DNA of 64,000 nt from Colius striatus (GCF_028858725.1 NC_084760.1:8754867-8818866), one strand, 5' to 3'; shown: positions 12,373 through 23,798, counted from the first letter of the stretch. Notes: a model not told the origin generated them from the sequence alone. Translations and numbers: made by a program.

Positions 12373-12618
12373 TCAGAGCCACAGGCTGGCGGCACAGCGA
12401 GCGGTCAGGCCCCGGCCCCGAGCCCTCGGCAGCGCCGTCCCCAGCACCAGAGTCACAGGCACCCACCATCTTCCACTGACTTCAACCGGGTACAGCAGCC
12501 CAGAGTCAACATGAACCACACTGGATCAACTGTTCTGATCGTCCTCCTGACTTTTGCTTTGGCAGCTCTTATATTCCGTAGAATATACCTGGCTAACGAG
12601 TACGTGTTTGAGTTGTGA
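12373..12618 (+). CDS. UBE2J1: UBE2J1 terminal coding exon with ER tail anchor
   Basis: This last exon follows a good acceptor (GCGTTTCCTTTCCAG) in phase 0, matching the donor at 449. It encodes a proline/serine-rich linker with the conserved SPRQRR motif, then a C-terminal membrane segment (STVLIVLLTFALAALIF) and a short luminal end, RRIYLANEYVFEL, followed by TGA. The hydrophobic tail anchors the enzyme in the ER membrane with its catalytic domain in the cytosol. Human UBE2J1 ends almost identically but with two more residues (NEYIFDFEL). Joined directly to the exon at 320-449, the protein would lack roughly 45 residues of the human serine-rich linker, so an exon may be unrecognised or the linker shortened. 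Confidence 0.92.
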   Translation, partial: SEPQAGGTASGQAPAPSPRQRRPQHQSHRHPPSSTDFNRVQQPRVNMNHTGSTVLIVLLTFALAALIFRRIYLANEYVFEL

Positions 12619-13540
12619 GGTTGTTTGTCGCTAAGGGCAGTGGCTCAAACGCTTCGTTCCGTATTGGGTGTGACATGAGAACTGTTTACAGAGATGACTT
12701 TTTTGGTATTTATGCTTAAATCCTGAATGTTGATGTACCTATAGATACATTACTTGTAAGAAAAGCAAAGGTAGATGTTTTAACTACAAGTGTTGTTGCC
12801 CGCTAGATGTTGGGAGAAACAGTGCAGTGGAACAGTAACGGTAAGGCATGTGGGAGTCAAATGGAGCCGTTTATCAACAAGAAAAAGACAATTTGTATAG
12901 AAGTGGTTGATTCACTCTTTTATGCAATGTAAATGCAATTAATCACACCACCTGAGTTAGTGTAAGAGTCGACACAGGGGAAGGAATTATGAACTGAATG
13001 TTGGTGTCCAGTGAACTCTCCGTGTAGTGGGGACACAGTTTTGTAACCACTTTGATTTACCGTGACACATTTCTAGAGGGGGGACACATACGAATTGGTT
13101 GTGATGCTGCTTTGTGTGTGTGAGAAACGGGGGGAAAGAAGTAAGGGAGGAAAGAAGGGGCCAGAAAACTGATTGCTTGCTTTTGATTTTCCTTTTTTTG
13201 GAAGAAAGATTGGATAATCTTTTGCCAGGTTTGATTGTCCTCTTCTAACACTCTCAATTGTATATCTTGGGGGTTTTTTTTAAATGGAAGATGATCTAAA
13301 ACATTGTCTATTCTTGCAATAGTTATAAATATGTAATATAATTATTTACCCAGAGGCATTGTCTTTTAATTATACCAGAAATATACATGATGTGTTGAAC
13401 TGAATGTTTCATATGTGGTTTTATTTACTAAAGAAAATTTAAACCTTATTATACTTAAACTCTTCGTATATATGAACATGCTTAAGAGAACTATTTATTA
13501 AAACCCTGGTAGTAATAAACAGTTTCAAGCCACTCTTGGG
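12619..13540 (+). other. UBE2J1: UBE2J1 3' UTR
   Basis: AT-rich sequence without reading frames runs from the TGA to just past the AATAAA at 13514-13519. It contains T-rich and A-rich runs typical of 3' UTRs. The end is inferred from the poly(A) signal. Confidence 0.65.
13514..13519 (+). promoter_or_regulatory. UBE2J1: candidate UBE2J1 poly(A) signal AATAAA
   Basis: A canonical AATAAA about 900 nt after the stop is followed within 50-100 nt by T/GT-rich sequence (GTCTTTTGTTTCTGTTTTGTGG), as expected for a cleavage site near 13535. Confidence 0.65.
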
Positions 13541-13658
13541 TTATGTTTCAAGTATCATGTGGTCTTTTGTTTCTGTTTTGTGGGAGGTTTATTTGTTTGT
13601 TTCAGTGGTGGGGGGGTTTTTAACCTAAAATTGGTATTGGACCCAGAGGCTTTGTGTT

Positions 13659-14180
13659 CATAGAATCATAGCATGGTAGGGGTTGGAAGGGACCTTTAGA
13701 GATCATCTAGTCCAACCCCCCTGCAGAAGCAAGTTCACCTAGATCAGGTCACATAGGAACATGTCCAGGCAGGTCTTGAAGATCTCCAAGGAAGGAGCCT
13801 CCACAACCCCTCTGGGCAGCCTGTGCCAGGGCTCCCTCACCTGAACAGTGACATAGTTTTTTCTTATATTTAAGTGGAACTGTTTGTGTTCCAGCTTCAT
13901 CCCATTACCCCTTGTCCTGTAACTAGCTACTATAGAAAAAAGGGATGTCCCAACCTCCTGACACCCACCCTTTAGATATTTATAATGTTACTAAGATCAC
14001 CCCTCAGTCTCCTCCAGATTAAACAGCCCCAGTTCTTGCAGCCTTTCCTCATATGAAAGATGTTCCAGTGCCCTGATCATTGTGGTGGCCCTGTGCTGGA
14101 CTCTCTCCAGCAGTTCCCTGTCCCTCTTGAGCTGAGGAGTCCAGAACTGGACACAGGACTCCAGATGAGGCCTCACCAGT
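13659..14180 (-). mobile_element. CR1 3' fragment
   Basis: Just beyond the UBE2J1 poly(A) site. It begins at TCATAGAATCATAGCATGG and runs to AGATGAGGCCTCACCAG, covering the tail, the stop region and the ORF2 end. It is high-identity to its neighbours and so fairly young. Confidence 0.93.
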
Positions 14181-14346
14181 GTTATTGGGTTGTTGAAAAG
14201 AAATAACTGCTAATATTCATGAATGCTGTGAAATCACTTCTCCAAGCATTCTCATCCTGTTTCTCAGCAAATACTTACCGAGCTACCCACAGCTTTCATA
14301 GATTTTATTGTATATAGTATGTATTCATGTTTTGAAACATTAAAGT

Positions 14347-14443
14347 GAGTTCCTGTGTGACCTACTCTAGTTGGCCCTGCTCTGGCAGGGGCTTGGACTG
14401 GGTGATCTTTCGCCGTCCCTTCCAGCCCCTGAGATTCTGTGAT
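14347..14443 (+). mobile_element. CR1 3' tail fragment
   Basis: TGTGTGACCTACTCTAG, GGGCTTGGACTGGGTGATC and CCTTCCAGCCCCTGAGATTC identify the last 95 bp of an older-subfamily CR1. Confidence 0.85.
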
Positions 14444-15034
14444 AACTTCTAAAATCAGGAAAGCCCACTCTGTGTGTGAGGGTGATGGGCAAACTGAAAA
14501 AACAAAACCCACCAGAAACCTGAGTTCTTTTTTTCAGCCCTTGTGAATTGTTGAGAGTCTTGTTTGCAGGTACAATGGAACAAAGGCCAAAAAGCAGTTT
14601 TCTGAAGAGGTTCAGGACAAAAGTATGCAGTTTGTTCAGACATTTCAGCAGTTGCTTACACATTCTGCTGCAGAATAACTTGATGTCAATAAATTCATTT
14701 TTTAACACCAAATTTCTGTATTTAATTAGAAATTAAACAAACAAACTACCCCACACTAAAACCTGAAAAACCCTCTCCAGATCCTGTTGCCTCTAAAATA
14801 AAAGCACCGTGTTTCCTAGGTGGCATGTTGCTTTGAGTATCTGTTCTAGTCAAGTATTGCAAACCTGGGCTGGCAGAAGAGAGTTCTGGAAGAGGTGTGA
14901 CCCCAGAGCCAGCTCGCTCCTCTGGAAGCTTTGCTCTGACTCTGCTTTGCTTTCCCTAGAGACTTGCTGCTGTGCTAAGCAAACTTCTGCCCTCCTACCT
15001 CTACCACGTGCTGGTTATTACCAAAGCAGCTGCT

Positions 15035-15105
15035 TCTTCTGCAGGGGGGTTGGACTAGGTGATCTCTAAAGGTCCCTTCCAACCCCACCATTCTGTGATT
15101 CTATG
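15035..15105 (+). mobile_element. CR1 3' tail fragment
   Basis: The last 70 bp of a young-type CR1: GCAGGGGGGTTGGACTAGG, GATCTCTAAAGGTCCC, then two tail octamers. Confidence 0.9.
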
Positions 15106-15659
15106 GTGCTTTTGCAGAGAGGTCGACAAGATGTCCTTTTGACTGAGCTGTGAGGGAAAACAAGGTTTGAATACAAGCCTCCCTCTTGGATTTAAGGAAA
15201 CAGCTGCTTTCTAATGCCTCATTTTTGTTTCAGGCTTTTATTTTAAACATTGAACTGCCTGATTGTGCAAAGACCTATTTGAAAATAAATATGAATGGTG
15301 ACTTTATGTAGAGAGTTAGTGCATGTGTAGACACTTTGGGGGTTACTGCTTTTAAATTAACAGTAAATAACAGTTAATCATTTTCAGAGGAAAGCTCATC
15401 TTTATCTTCAATAGCAGAACGAGCCAGACTAAACAGCAAAGTAAAGTCTCAGTTGCTGTAACTCCATCAAAATAGGTACTTCTCACAGTGATATACACGT
15501 CTGAGACATGGCACAGGCTCTTTCCAGTCAAAAAAGATGCCATAGGAAGGAAAAGCAAAATCTGGGAAGCCTAACACAAAGGGCCAGCCCGGTTTTACCC
15601 AGTCTGGCAGGAGGCTGCCGCTGCCCCGAGATTAGGGGATTGAGCAAAAAGCCGGCGTG

Positions 15660-15936
15660 CACAACTGCAGGTTTTTATATAATGGCTTTAGTAAATATCC
15701 TTTAGGACCCAGTGGAAACGTTTGGTGAGGCAAACTTGGCGAGTGACGGCCAATCGTAAAGCGGCGACGAGGGAAGAGCTTGCAGTGAGAAGCCCCTGGG
15801 AGGCTGCGGCGGGGGAAACAGCGTTTGTGGCAGCCAGCGCCGACTGACGCGGGAGGATTCAATGTGTAAACCCGGCGGCACGGGTGCTACCGGAGGCTAC
15901 TGCAGCGCAGGGTGCCCGACTGCCGTTCCCAGCAAG
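15660..15936 (+). promoter_or_regulatory. GABRR2: candidate GABRR2 promoter and 5' UTR
   Basis: A locally GC- and CpG-rich block precedes the GABRR2 start in otherwise AT-rich sequence. It contains a TATATAA at 15676-15682 and a GGCCAATC CCAAT-box-like site at 15748-15755. An in-frame upstream ATG occurs at 15862 (context TCA-ATG, weak). The transcription start cannot be fixed from sequence; CAGE or 5' RACE would settle it. Confidence 0.5.
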
Positions 15937-16049
15937 ATGCCTTACTTTGCAAAACTCCTTTTGTTAATCTTTTGCTTAGTTCTTCTGGTGGAAAGCAGAA
16001 AGCACAGGAGGAGGAGGTGGACGAGCCAGCTGGAGCTGCAGAAAGCAAG
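15937..16049 (+). CDS. GABRR2: GABRR2 exon 1 (signal peptide)
   Basis: It encodes MPYFAKLLLLIFCLVLLVES and then a very basic stretch (RKHRRRRW), matching the human rho-2 start MPYFTRL...LVESRK. The hydrophobic core is a cleavable ER signal peptide. I chose the ATG at 15937 because it has A at -3 (CAAG-ATG) and matches the human N-terminus; the frame is also open upstream to an ATG at 15862, which would add 25 residues. The exon ends at GAAAGCAAG before GTAAGG, leaving two bases of a codon. Confidence 0.93.
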
Positions 16050-16193
16050 GTAAGGGCTATTAACACCTTTCTTTCCCTGGGCTGTTACAGATACATAACT
16101 TGTGACGTGTGTTGTATGTGCAAACAGCTTTCTAGATAATGTTTTTAGAATAGTCTCTGCTCATATAATCAGTTTTAACTACATGGACACATT

Positions 16194-16257
16194 TGATTGG
16201 ACTAGATGATCTCTAAAGGTCCTTTCCAACCCCTACCATTCTATGATTCTATGATTT
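16194..16257 (+). mobile_element. CR1 3' tail fragment
   Basis: The terminal 64 bp of a young-type CR1 (GGACTAGATGATCTCTAAAG, CCCCTACCATTCTATG), 145 bp into intron 1. Confidence 0.92.
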
Positions 16258-16517
16258 AATGCCCATATAAATTAAGGCAGGTTTTGCAGAGAAGTTGATT
16301 GCTTCAGTGTGGATTGTGGTAAAAATATTCTTAGCCCTGAATGTGAATTACTGAGAGAATTCAGAGAAGCTGCAAATAATAGAGAAGCTCAAATCAGCAT
16401 GTTCTGGCACTGTTTCAGGAGCAGGTTATTTACCGGGCTTGCTGGAATGTCTGTGCTGCTTATGTCCACTTGAAATTGCATGTTATTCTCTAGTGATTAG
16501 ACATGGGGATGGTTAGC

Positions 16518-16843
16518 ACAGAATCATGGAATCATAGAATGGTAGGGTTTGGAAGGAACCTTTAGAGATCATCTAGTCCAACCGCCCTGCAGAAGCAGGG
16601 TCACCTAGATCAGGTCACACAGGAACATGTCCAGGTGGGTCTTGAAGACCTCCAAGGAAGGAGCCTCCACAACCCCTCTGGGCAGCCTGTGCCAGGGCTC
16701 CCTCACCTGAACAGGGAAATAGTTTTTTCTTATATATAAGTGGAACTTTTTGTGTTCCAGCTTCATCCCATTACCCCTTGTCCTGTTGCTAGATACCATA
16801 GAAAAAAGGGATGTACTAGCCTCATGACACCCACCATTTAGCA
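16518..16843 (-). mobile_element. CR1 3' fragment
   Basis: From ACAGAATCATGGAATCATAG through the stop region to GACACCCACCATTTAG. The minus-strand frame encodes the ORF2 end ([10 protein letters not shown]...DMFLCDLI). Confidence 0.93.
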
Positions 16844-17245
16844 TGTGTTATATTAATTAATAACTAATAAACACCTGCAAGTTACTCAGGGGTTATAACA
16901 TTAAAAATAACTTAAGAGAGAAACTGATACTTTTGTAAAGAATAGGACTTGTCAAGCAAAGGCAGAAGAAAGAGTTAAAGGTCTTTGCAAGTTTATTAGA
17001 TTTACTGTTGCTGAGATTTGACCGGAGGTTTTACATTAGGAAAGATAATCTTCCAAACATGTCAGACAGTCTAAAGTATGTTATCCCTTTTTGTAGTTAT
17101 GTCATCCAGTGGCAATTATATCTTACAAGACTGTTCATTGTTCAAAAGGGCTCAAAAATAAAATTGGGTTAATCCATCTTATTAAATGGCTCCCCTGTGG
17201 CTGCAAACCTTCATCCTTTCGTTGACTTTGTTGGGTCTTTGGTTT

Positions 17246-17602
17246 CATAGAATCATAGAATGGTAGGGTTGGAAGGGATCTTTAGAGATCCAACACCCCT
17301 GCAGAAGCAGGGTCACCTAGATCAGGTCACACAGGAACGTGTCCACGTGGGTCTTGAAGACCTCCAAGGAAGGAGCCTCCACACCCTCCCTGGGCAGCCT
17401 GTGCCAGGGCTCCCTCACCTCACACTGACATAGCTTTTCCTTATGTTTAAATGGAAATTTGTGTTCCAGCTTCATCCCATTACCCCTTGTCCTGTTGCTA
17501 GATACCAACGAAAAAGTGCTGCCCCAACCTCCTGACACCCACCATTTAGATACTTGTATATATTAACAAGATACCCCCCCCAGTCTCCTCTCTTCTAGAC
17601 TC
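17246..17602 (-). mobile_element. CR1 3' fragment
   Basis: From TTTCATAGAATCATAGAATG to CAGTCTCCTCTCTTCTAG. A small deletion follows GAGATC near the tail (the CATCTAGTC segment is missing). Confidence 0.92.
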
Positions 17603-18271
17603 AAGACTTTTATAGGGAGTGTTGTTACTCGTGCATTTTACAAAGACATGGCATGATATAATAGAGAGCAAAGAATATCTGATACTCTCTCTGATTGGTA
17701 CTACTTACCCCAAAAATATAGTAGCATGTGCTATTAGTGACATAAATGTTACACAGCTGAAACAGCTAGGGTCTGATCCTGAAATCCTAAAGCCAAATGA
17801 AGTTTTACCACAGAACCTTTGTTAGTGAATGAGGTTTTTCATTTCACTCTGAAAAAGTTTTCAAGTCTCTGTTCTGGGGAATGTAGAGGGTTCAACAGCA
17901 GAATTTTCTTGCCAACCATTCACATGTAGTAGAGATCACCTGCTCTGAAGTAACAAAATACCAGAAATGTTTCTTTTAAACGGGACTTTGCCCAAAAGTA
18001 GTGCCATTCCCTGGGTTTCAAAGTTTTTTGGATAGTTTTTACTTCATTTAAGCGTTGTGAAAACAACTGACAATTTCTACAGAGCTGTTACTTCTGTGAA
18101 GCTGTGATAGAGTGGAAGTCAAAGCACTGCTAAAATCCTTTATATAAATTATTTTACTGGTAAGAATAACTGATACTGTTTGTTTCCCTGAAGAATAAGG
18201 TTTTTTTGAACAATTTTCCAGCCTGCTAGAACCTGAGGCGCTATATGCCTTATAGAGATATCTGTCTATAT

Positions 18272-18602
18272 CACAGAACCATAGAATGGTAGGGGTTGGA
18301 AGGAACCTTTATAGATCATCTAGTCCATCCCCCTGCAGAAGCAGGGTCACCTAGATCAGGTCACACAGGAACGTGTCCAGGCAGGTTTTGAAAACCTCCA
18401 GAGAAGGAGCCTCCACACCCTTCCCTGGGCAGCCTGTGCCAGGGCTCCCTCACCCTTACAGTAAAGAACTTTTTCCTTCTATTTCAATGGAACTTTTTGT
18501 GTTCCAGCTTCTTCCCATTACACCTTGCCCTTCACTGGTTACAACAGAAAAAAGGGATGCCCCAGCCTCCTGACATCCACTACTTAGATACTTGTAAATA
18601 GG
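18272..18602 (-). mobile_element. CR1 3' fragment
   Basis: From ATCACAGAACCATAGAATGG to the region before TTGTAAATAGG. It has a slightly diverged ORF2 end and some substitutions relative to the two preceding copies. Confidence 0.91.
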
Positions 18603-19875
18603 TGCAAGCTGGTGAATGGTGCACAGAAACAAAGGCTCATAACTAACTAAAGATGTGTTGGTTGAAAAATTCAGCATTTCATTCTGTTTAGAGAAAGCAA
18701 GTGATAAGTGAGCTGCCAAGTCACCTGTGTGACTGTGGGGCAGTGGATGTTGGCCTCAGCATTACCTACACACCAAGGAATAATTTCCACAGAAGAAGTA
18801 AAGACTTAGGTGCTGAAGGAAATGGGGAAAGGGGGGACACTGTCCAAGACTGGACTGGAAACAGTTTTGGGGTACTCTTCAGTAGCTCTGTGGTGGCTGC
18901 ATCTCAGGAATCACAGATGCTGTTAATCCTCCTACACTATCCCTCTGGACAGAATTTCCACACAGGAAAAGAGAAACTCTGGAAAATAATGCTTTTGTTA
19001 ATATTTATTGCTCTATAAAAATTGCTGATACTCCTTCTGGTAACGTTTATTGCTCTGCACAGATTGTCCTAGATGAGAGGGCTCAGGAGACATTTGCCAC
19101 CTCTGGTGTGCCTGTGAATGCCAATGTTTCCAATGACCTCTGGACAGACAGCCTGGCTCTTAGTCTGCTTATTCCTCTCTCCTAACAGCTGTGCAAAGCC
19201 TGATGCTTCAGCTAGCAGAAACACTCCCCTTTTGAAACAGAAGTTGCTTTGAGCTTCTGTCAGCTAACAACCCCCTGCCAAGGTTTTTGGAAGCGGTCAG
19301 TGGTTTGGAGTATCTCATTAGAGATGTAATTCTCAGGACATGCTACATGCCAGCCTTAGGCTGTGATCCAGAAGCAGAAGTAGACCATTGGGGCATTGCA
19401 GCATGAAACTCAGCACAGAGTTTTTCCTAATAGCAGTCCAGTGGGGCAAGTAGCCTGCTGATCCCTGCTGAAACAGCTGTGGCTGGCAGGTGTGCTCCCT
19501 TGGATGCCTTGCAGGGCTGCATTTTTCCTCTCAGGTAAAGCAGACAGGTATTCTGGCTGTGATACCTCCCAGTCCCTGCCCATCCCCTCTGCTCCCTGGT
19601 GAAAATACGGTATTTTAGGTAGCTTGGTGGTTAAAATGTCGATGACCATTTTTACAGGTGTGTTGCTCAGCTGGGGTTCAAGTCCAGGGCATCGTACAGC
19701 CTCTAGTTGTGCAAGGCCTGATGCTTCTTGACTTTTTTTTCCCTCAACAACACAGCTTCATGGCAGGGCCAAATAGCAATGGGAAACAAAATGGAGATGT
19801 GCACACAATGAATGGCAACAGCAGACCTGAGAAAGAAGCCTCATGGTTGATGTTGGCTGTGTGCTCCAGCTCTGC

Positions 19876-19880
19876 TTCAT
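19876..19880. repeat. target site duplication, left copy (TTCAT)
   Basis: The five bases TTCAT directly precede TGTCCTGG and are repeated directly after CCAGGACA at 20861-20865. Confidence 0.7.
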
Positions 19881-20860
19881 TGTCCTGGTTTAGGCCCATC
19901 AGGGAACAACAGACCACGATTGGCCTCAAGTACCAAAGACCTGAGGATTGCCAAAGGGCAGGGAGAACTTAGTTGCTGCTTAAGGTTCAGGACAAAACAG
20001 CCCAGGCTACTGGGCTTAGGGAAGGAAACAGAATAATTTAATGCAACATCAACTAAAACATAACCTTAAACCCCAAAACATAACAAACACAAAACAACAC
20101 AGAGTAATACAACAGTGAAGAGTCTGACCAGCCCTTTAAGAACACCTTCTCCACACCCCTCCCCTCTTCCCAGGCTCAGAGCCCTGATCCCGGTGTTTTT
20201 ACGTCCTCCCCCCTTGAACAGCCCAGGGGGGCAGGGAGTGGGGGTTTCAGTCAGTCTGTTCCTGATGGCTTCTGCCATTTGTCCCTCCTCAGGACAGGTG
20301 GGCTCAGCACCAGCCCTCCCTGCAAGTGCATGGGGTCCCTCACACACACACAGCCCTGCCCAGGCTGCTCCCACGCGCATTGATCCCAAAGGCTGCAGCT
20401 CCTCTCTGCCTCTCGTGTGGGGCTGCTCTGGGCCCGCAGGCTCCAGCACGGCCTGTGCCATGGCCGCCTCCCCACACAGTCCCTCGCCCGTCCGGGCTCA
20501 CTCACACGGAGCTGCTGGTGGCTCTCAGTCCTGCCATGGCCCTGCATGGCTTGCAGGGGCACAGCTGCATTCTCACCACGGCTTGCAGAGGGGTCTCTGG
20601 TCTGGTGCTTCTTCTTCCTTCCTCCTTCTCTGACTGTGGGGTCCGCATGGTCACTTCCATCTTGTATCACTCTGACACCTCCTGCCAGCACTTCAAATTC
20701 CTGTCCCTAAATAGCGATGGCAGAGGTGCCAGATTGGCCCAGCCGGGCCAGAGGTGGGTCTGAACCCAGGAGCCGGGGGAGCCAAACTCTCTTTACCAGG
20801 TCTTCACTGCAACCTGCTCCCCGTTACCAACCAAAAGCTGCTCCTTGCTAAGCCAGGACA
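19881..20860 (-). mobile_element. LTR-like element (probable solo LTR of an endogenous retrovirus)
   Basis: A 980-bp block bounded by the 8-bp inverted ends TGTCCTGG and CCAGGACA, i.e. the TG...CA termini of a retroviral LTR. Each side is flanked by TTCAT (19876-19880 and 20861-20865), a 5-bp target duplication as produced by ERVL-type integrases. It is clearly richer in GC than the surrounding intron over 20130-20800 and contains no CR1 landmark. The minus-strand orientation is inferred from an ATTAAA at 20037-20042 (minus), about 160 nt from the 3' end. No gag, pol or env sequence and no second LTR are visible nearby. A non-autonomous DNA transposon is an alternative, but the size and the TG/CA ends favour an LTR. 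Confidence 0.75.
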
Positions 20861-20865
20861 TTCAT
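20861..20865. repeat. target site duplication, right copy (TTCAT)
   Basis: The matching right-hand copy of the 5-bp duplication around the LTR-like element. Confidence 0.7.
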
Positions 20866-21079
20866 GTTTCCAGTTTCAACATCTCTGTAGCTGCTGTGGT
20901 TGCCCTCACTGACTGTGCTGCAGCTGCGTAATTGTCTGTGTAGACTGAGAGATCTGTAGAAGAGATCCCAACAGCCTGTGTATGTTTGACATTACCTCTT
21001 TGAGGTTGTGCCTCCTTTCTCATGAGCAGAACCTCAGCTAGATGTGTTGTTCCCTGTGTCTCCATCATTTGGGGTGGTT

Positions 21080-22036
21080 ATAGGGTTAGTCTTATTCAAT
21101 ATATTCATCAACGACCTGGATGAGGGGACAGAGTGTACCCTCAGCAAGTTCCCTGCTGGCACCAAACTGGGAGCACTGGCTGATTCCCCAGAGGCTGTGC
21201 TGCCATTCAGCGGGATCTTGACCAGCTGGAGGGTTGGGCAGAGAGGAAACTCATGAGGTTCAACAAGGACAAGTGCAGAGTCCTGCATCTGGGGAGACAC
21301 AACCCCATGCACCAGTACAGGCTGGGGGTCAAATTGCTGAAGAGCAGCTCTGCAGAGAGAGACCTGGGAGTCTTGGTTGATAATAAACTAACCCTGAGCC
21401 AGCAATGTGCCCTTGTGGCCAAGAAGGCCAATGGCAGCCTGGGATGCATCAAGAAGAGTGTGGCCAGCAGGTCAAGGGAGGTTCTTCTCCCCCTCTCCTC
21501 TGCCCTGGTGAGGCCCCATCTGGAGTCCTGTGTCCAGTTCTGGGCTTCTCAGCTCAAGAGGGACAGGGAACTGCTGGAGAGAGGCCAGCACAGGGCCACC
21601 AAGATGATCAGGGGACTGGAGCATCTTTCATATGAGGAAAGGCTGTGGGAACTGGGGCTGATTAGTCTGGAGGAGACTGAGGGAGGATCTCATGAATACT
21701 TACAAATATCTGAAGGGTGGCTGTCAGCAGGTTGGGGCAGCACTTTTTTCTGTTGTCTCTAGCAACAGGACAAGGGGTAATGGGATGAAGCTGGAACACA
21801 GAAAATTCTATTTAAACATAAGGAAAAACTATTTTAATGTTGAGGTGAGGGAGCCCTGGCACAGGCTGCCCAGGGAGGGTGTGGAGGCTCCTTCTCTGGA
21901 GGTCTTCAAGACCCGCCTGGACACATTCCTGTGTGACCTGATCTAGGTGAACCTGCTTCTGCAGGGCTTTTGGACTAGATCATCTCTAAAAGTCCCTTTC
22001 AATCCTACCATTCTGTGATTCTATGATTCTATGACT
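21080..22036 (+). mobile_element. CR1 LINE, long 3' fragment (about 0.95 kb)
   Basis: On the + strand it starts inside the reverse transcriptase ([18 protein letters not shown]). The FADD catalytic motif is changed to a PAG-like sequence. It continues through [17 protein letters not shown] and [12 protein letters not shown], the DTFLCDLI stop and the tail octamers. The 169-codon frame shows limited decay. Confidence 0.95.
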
Positions 22037-22917
22037 CTAAGCCCTCAAATTGGTGACGATGAGAGGATGGAAGGAGACCTCCCCAAAATGGAGGACCTTG
22101 AGGTTTTCAGCTTGTCATAAAGTTCTCTATCATATCTGATCCTGTATGATCCTTTAATATTAATGTAGTGTCCTCCCTATGTAGGATATTTTCATAGCAT
22201 GATGGAGATACAAATTTGGAAAGCTCATCTAGGAATGAGATACTTCCTGTGGCAGCCATAAACTGCTACTGTACCTTCTCTTCTTAACCTGTCCTGTAGG
22301 GAAACTCTGCATCAGTTCTATGCTTTGGTGGTTAGAAAAACAGGATGTTGGTACCTTTCTTGGTGCTAGGTTAACACACCATGTATCTCCTCCAGCTTGC
22401 TGTGGCTGCTACCCAAAGCAAATGACACCATCAACTAATGCATTTTGGGTTATTTTCCCAGAGAATATACTGAAATGTTTTCCAAATCCCAACAGCAAAT
22501 GGGATAATAGGAGCCAATGTCTCATAATGATGAAATAACATCTTCTTGTGACCAAAGTCAATGCTGAATTCTCCAGAGGGATGTGTGGAACCTCCCAGGC
22601 CCTGGCTACCAGCAGCTGCGTTGTGCTCCACATAGAGATTGCTTTTCTTTTCAAGCTCACCATTTGGCCATTGCTTCATACCCTATAGCACTTGGGTTGT
22701 TTCCAGTTTCATAAGTTCTTTTAGGGTGGAGAGAGCACCATGTCCATCTTGCAGCCAGCTGAGCTGGCTGGGCTGCCTGTGGGAGGGCAGAGTCTGAGTT
22801 AAGGCTGTGGAGAAGCAGCTCTGGGGCTGTGGCTCTGGCCTATGCTGTGGTGCTGACAGCAGCCCTGCTTCCTTCCTGTGGCTGAGCACACACAGCTGCT
22901 GCATGGGCAGCTCAGGT

Positions 22918-23798
22918 GAGGGAATGGAGTGAACTCTCAGTCAATTTGCTGATGACACCAAGCTGGGCAGGTGCATAAACCTGCTGTGAGCAGGAAGGCT
23001 CTTCAGAAGGCCCTGCACAGGCTGGGGAGATGGGCTGAGAGCAATTGCATGAGGTTCAACAAGGCCAAGGGTTGAGTCCTGCACTTGGGCCACAACAACC
23101 CCAGGCAATGCTACAGGCTTGGGGCCAAGGGCTGGAAAGCTGCCCAAAGGAAAAGGACCAGTGAGTGCTGGTCGACAGCCAGCTGAATGTGAGCCAGCAG
23201 TGTGTCCAGGTGGCCAATAAAGCCAAGGACATCCTGGCCTGTATCAGAAATAGTGTGGCCAGCAGGGCTAGGGGAGGGATTGTCTCCCTGTACTCAGCCC
23301 TGGTGAGGCTGAACCACTAATAATACTGTGTCCAGTTCTGGGCCCCTCACTACAAGAAGGACACTGAGGTGCTGGAGTGTGTCCAGAGATGGGCAACGAA
23401 GCTGGTGAAGGGTCTGGAGAACAAGTCTGATGAGAAGCAGCTGAGGGAACTGCGGTTATTTAGCCTGGAGAAGAGGAAGCTGTAAGGAGATGTGATCACT
23501 CTCTACAAATACCTGCAGGAGAGCCCTAGAGAGGTGGGGGGTTGATCTCTCCAGCAATGAATGACAGGACACAAGGAAATGGGCTCAAGTTGCACTAGGG
23601 AAGGTTTAGATTGGACATTAGGAAGAACTTTTTCCCCCAGAGGGTTGTTAAGCATTGGAAGGGGCTGCCCAGGGAGGTGCTGTAGTCACCATCCCTAGAG
23701 ATACTCAAAATAAATGTAGATGTGGTGCTGAGGGTTAGTGGTTGTCCTTGAAGATCTTTTCCAACTGAAATGACTATGATTAGCAAAGTTCTATGACA
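22918..23798 (+). mobile_element. older CR1 LINE, 3' fragment next to GABRR2 exon 2
   Basis: It starts in the reverse transcriptase: the FADD codons (TTT GCT GAT GAC) are still present at 22945-22956. It runs through the ORF2 C-terminus to a degenerate tail (ATGATTAGCAAAGTTCTATG). The frame has many stops. Its variants (GAGAACAAGTCTGATGAG, GGAAGAACTTTTTCCC) mark an older subfamily. Its 3' end lies only 66 bp upstream of exon 2. Confidence 0.92.

Larger units (their letters stand above)
14181..15560. other. intergenic spacer between UBE2J1 and GABRR2
   Basis: No coding region is recognised. It holds two + strand CR1 tails, listed separately, with plain sequence between them. The spacing from the UBE2J1 poly(A) signal to the GABRR2 start codon is about 2.4 kb. 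Confidence 0.6.

Noticed and set aside
18701..19018. 105-codon + strand frame in GABRR2 intron 1
   Set aside because: No recognisable domain, no splice context and ordinary intronic composition.
20066..20763. Overlapping open frames of 130-172 codons on both strands
   Set aside because: They coincide with the GC-rich LTR-like element, are proline/serine/arginine-rich in all frames, and match no protein. High GC lowers stop frequency, so they are incidental.
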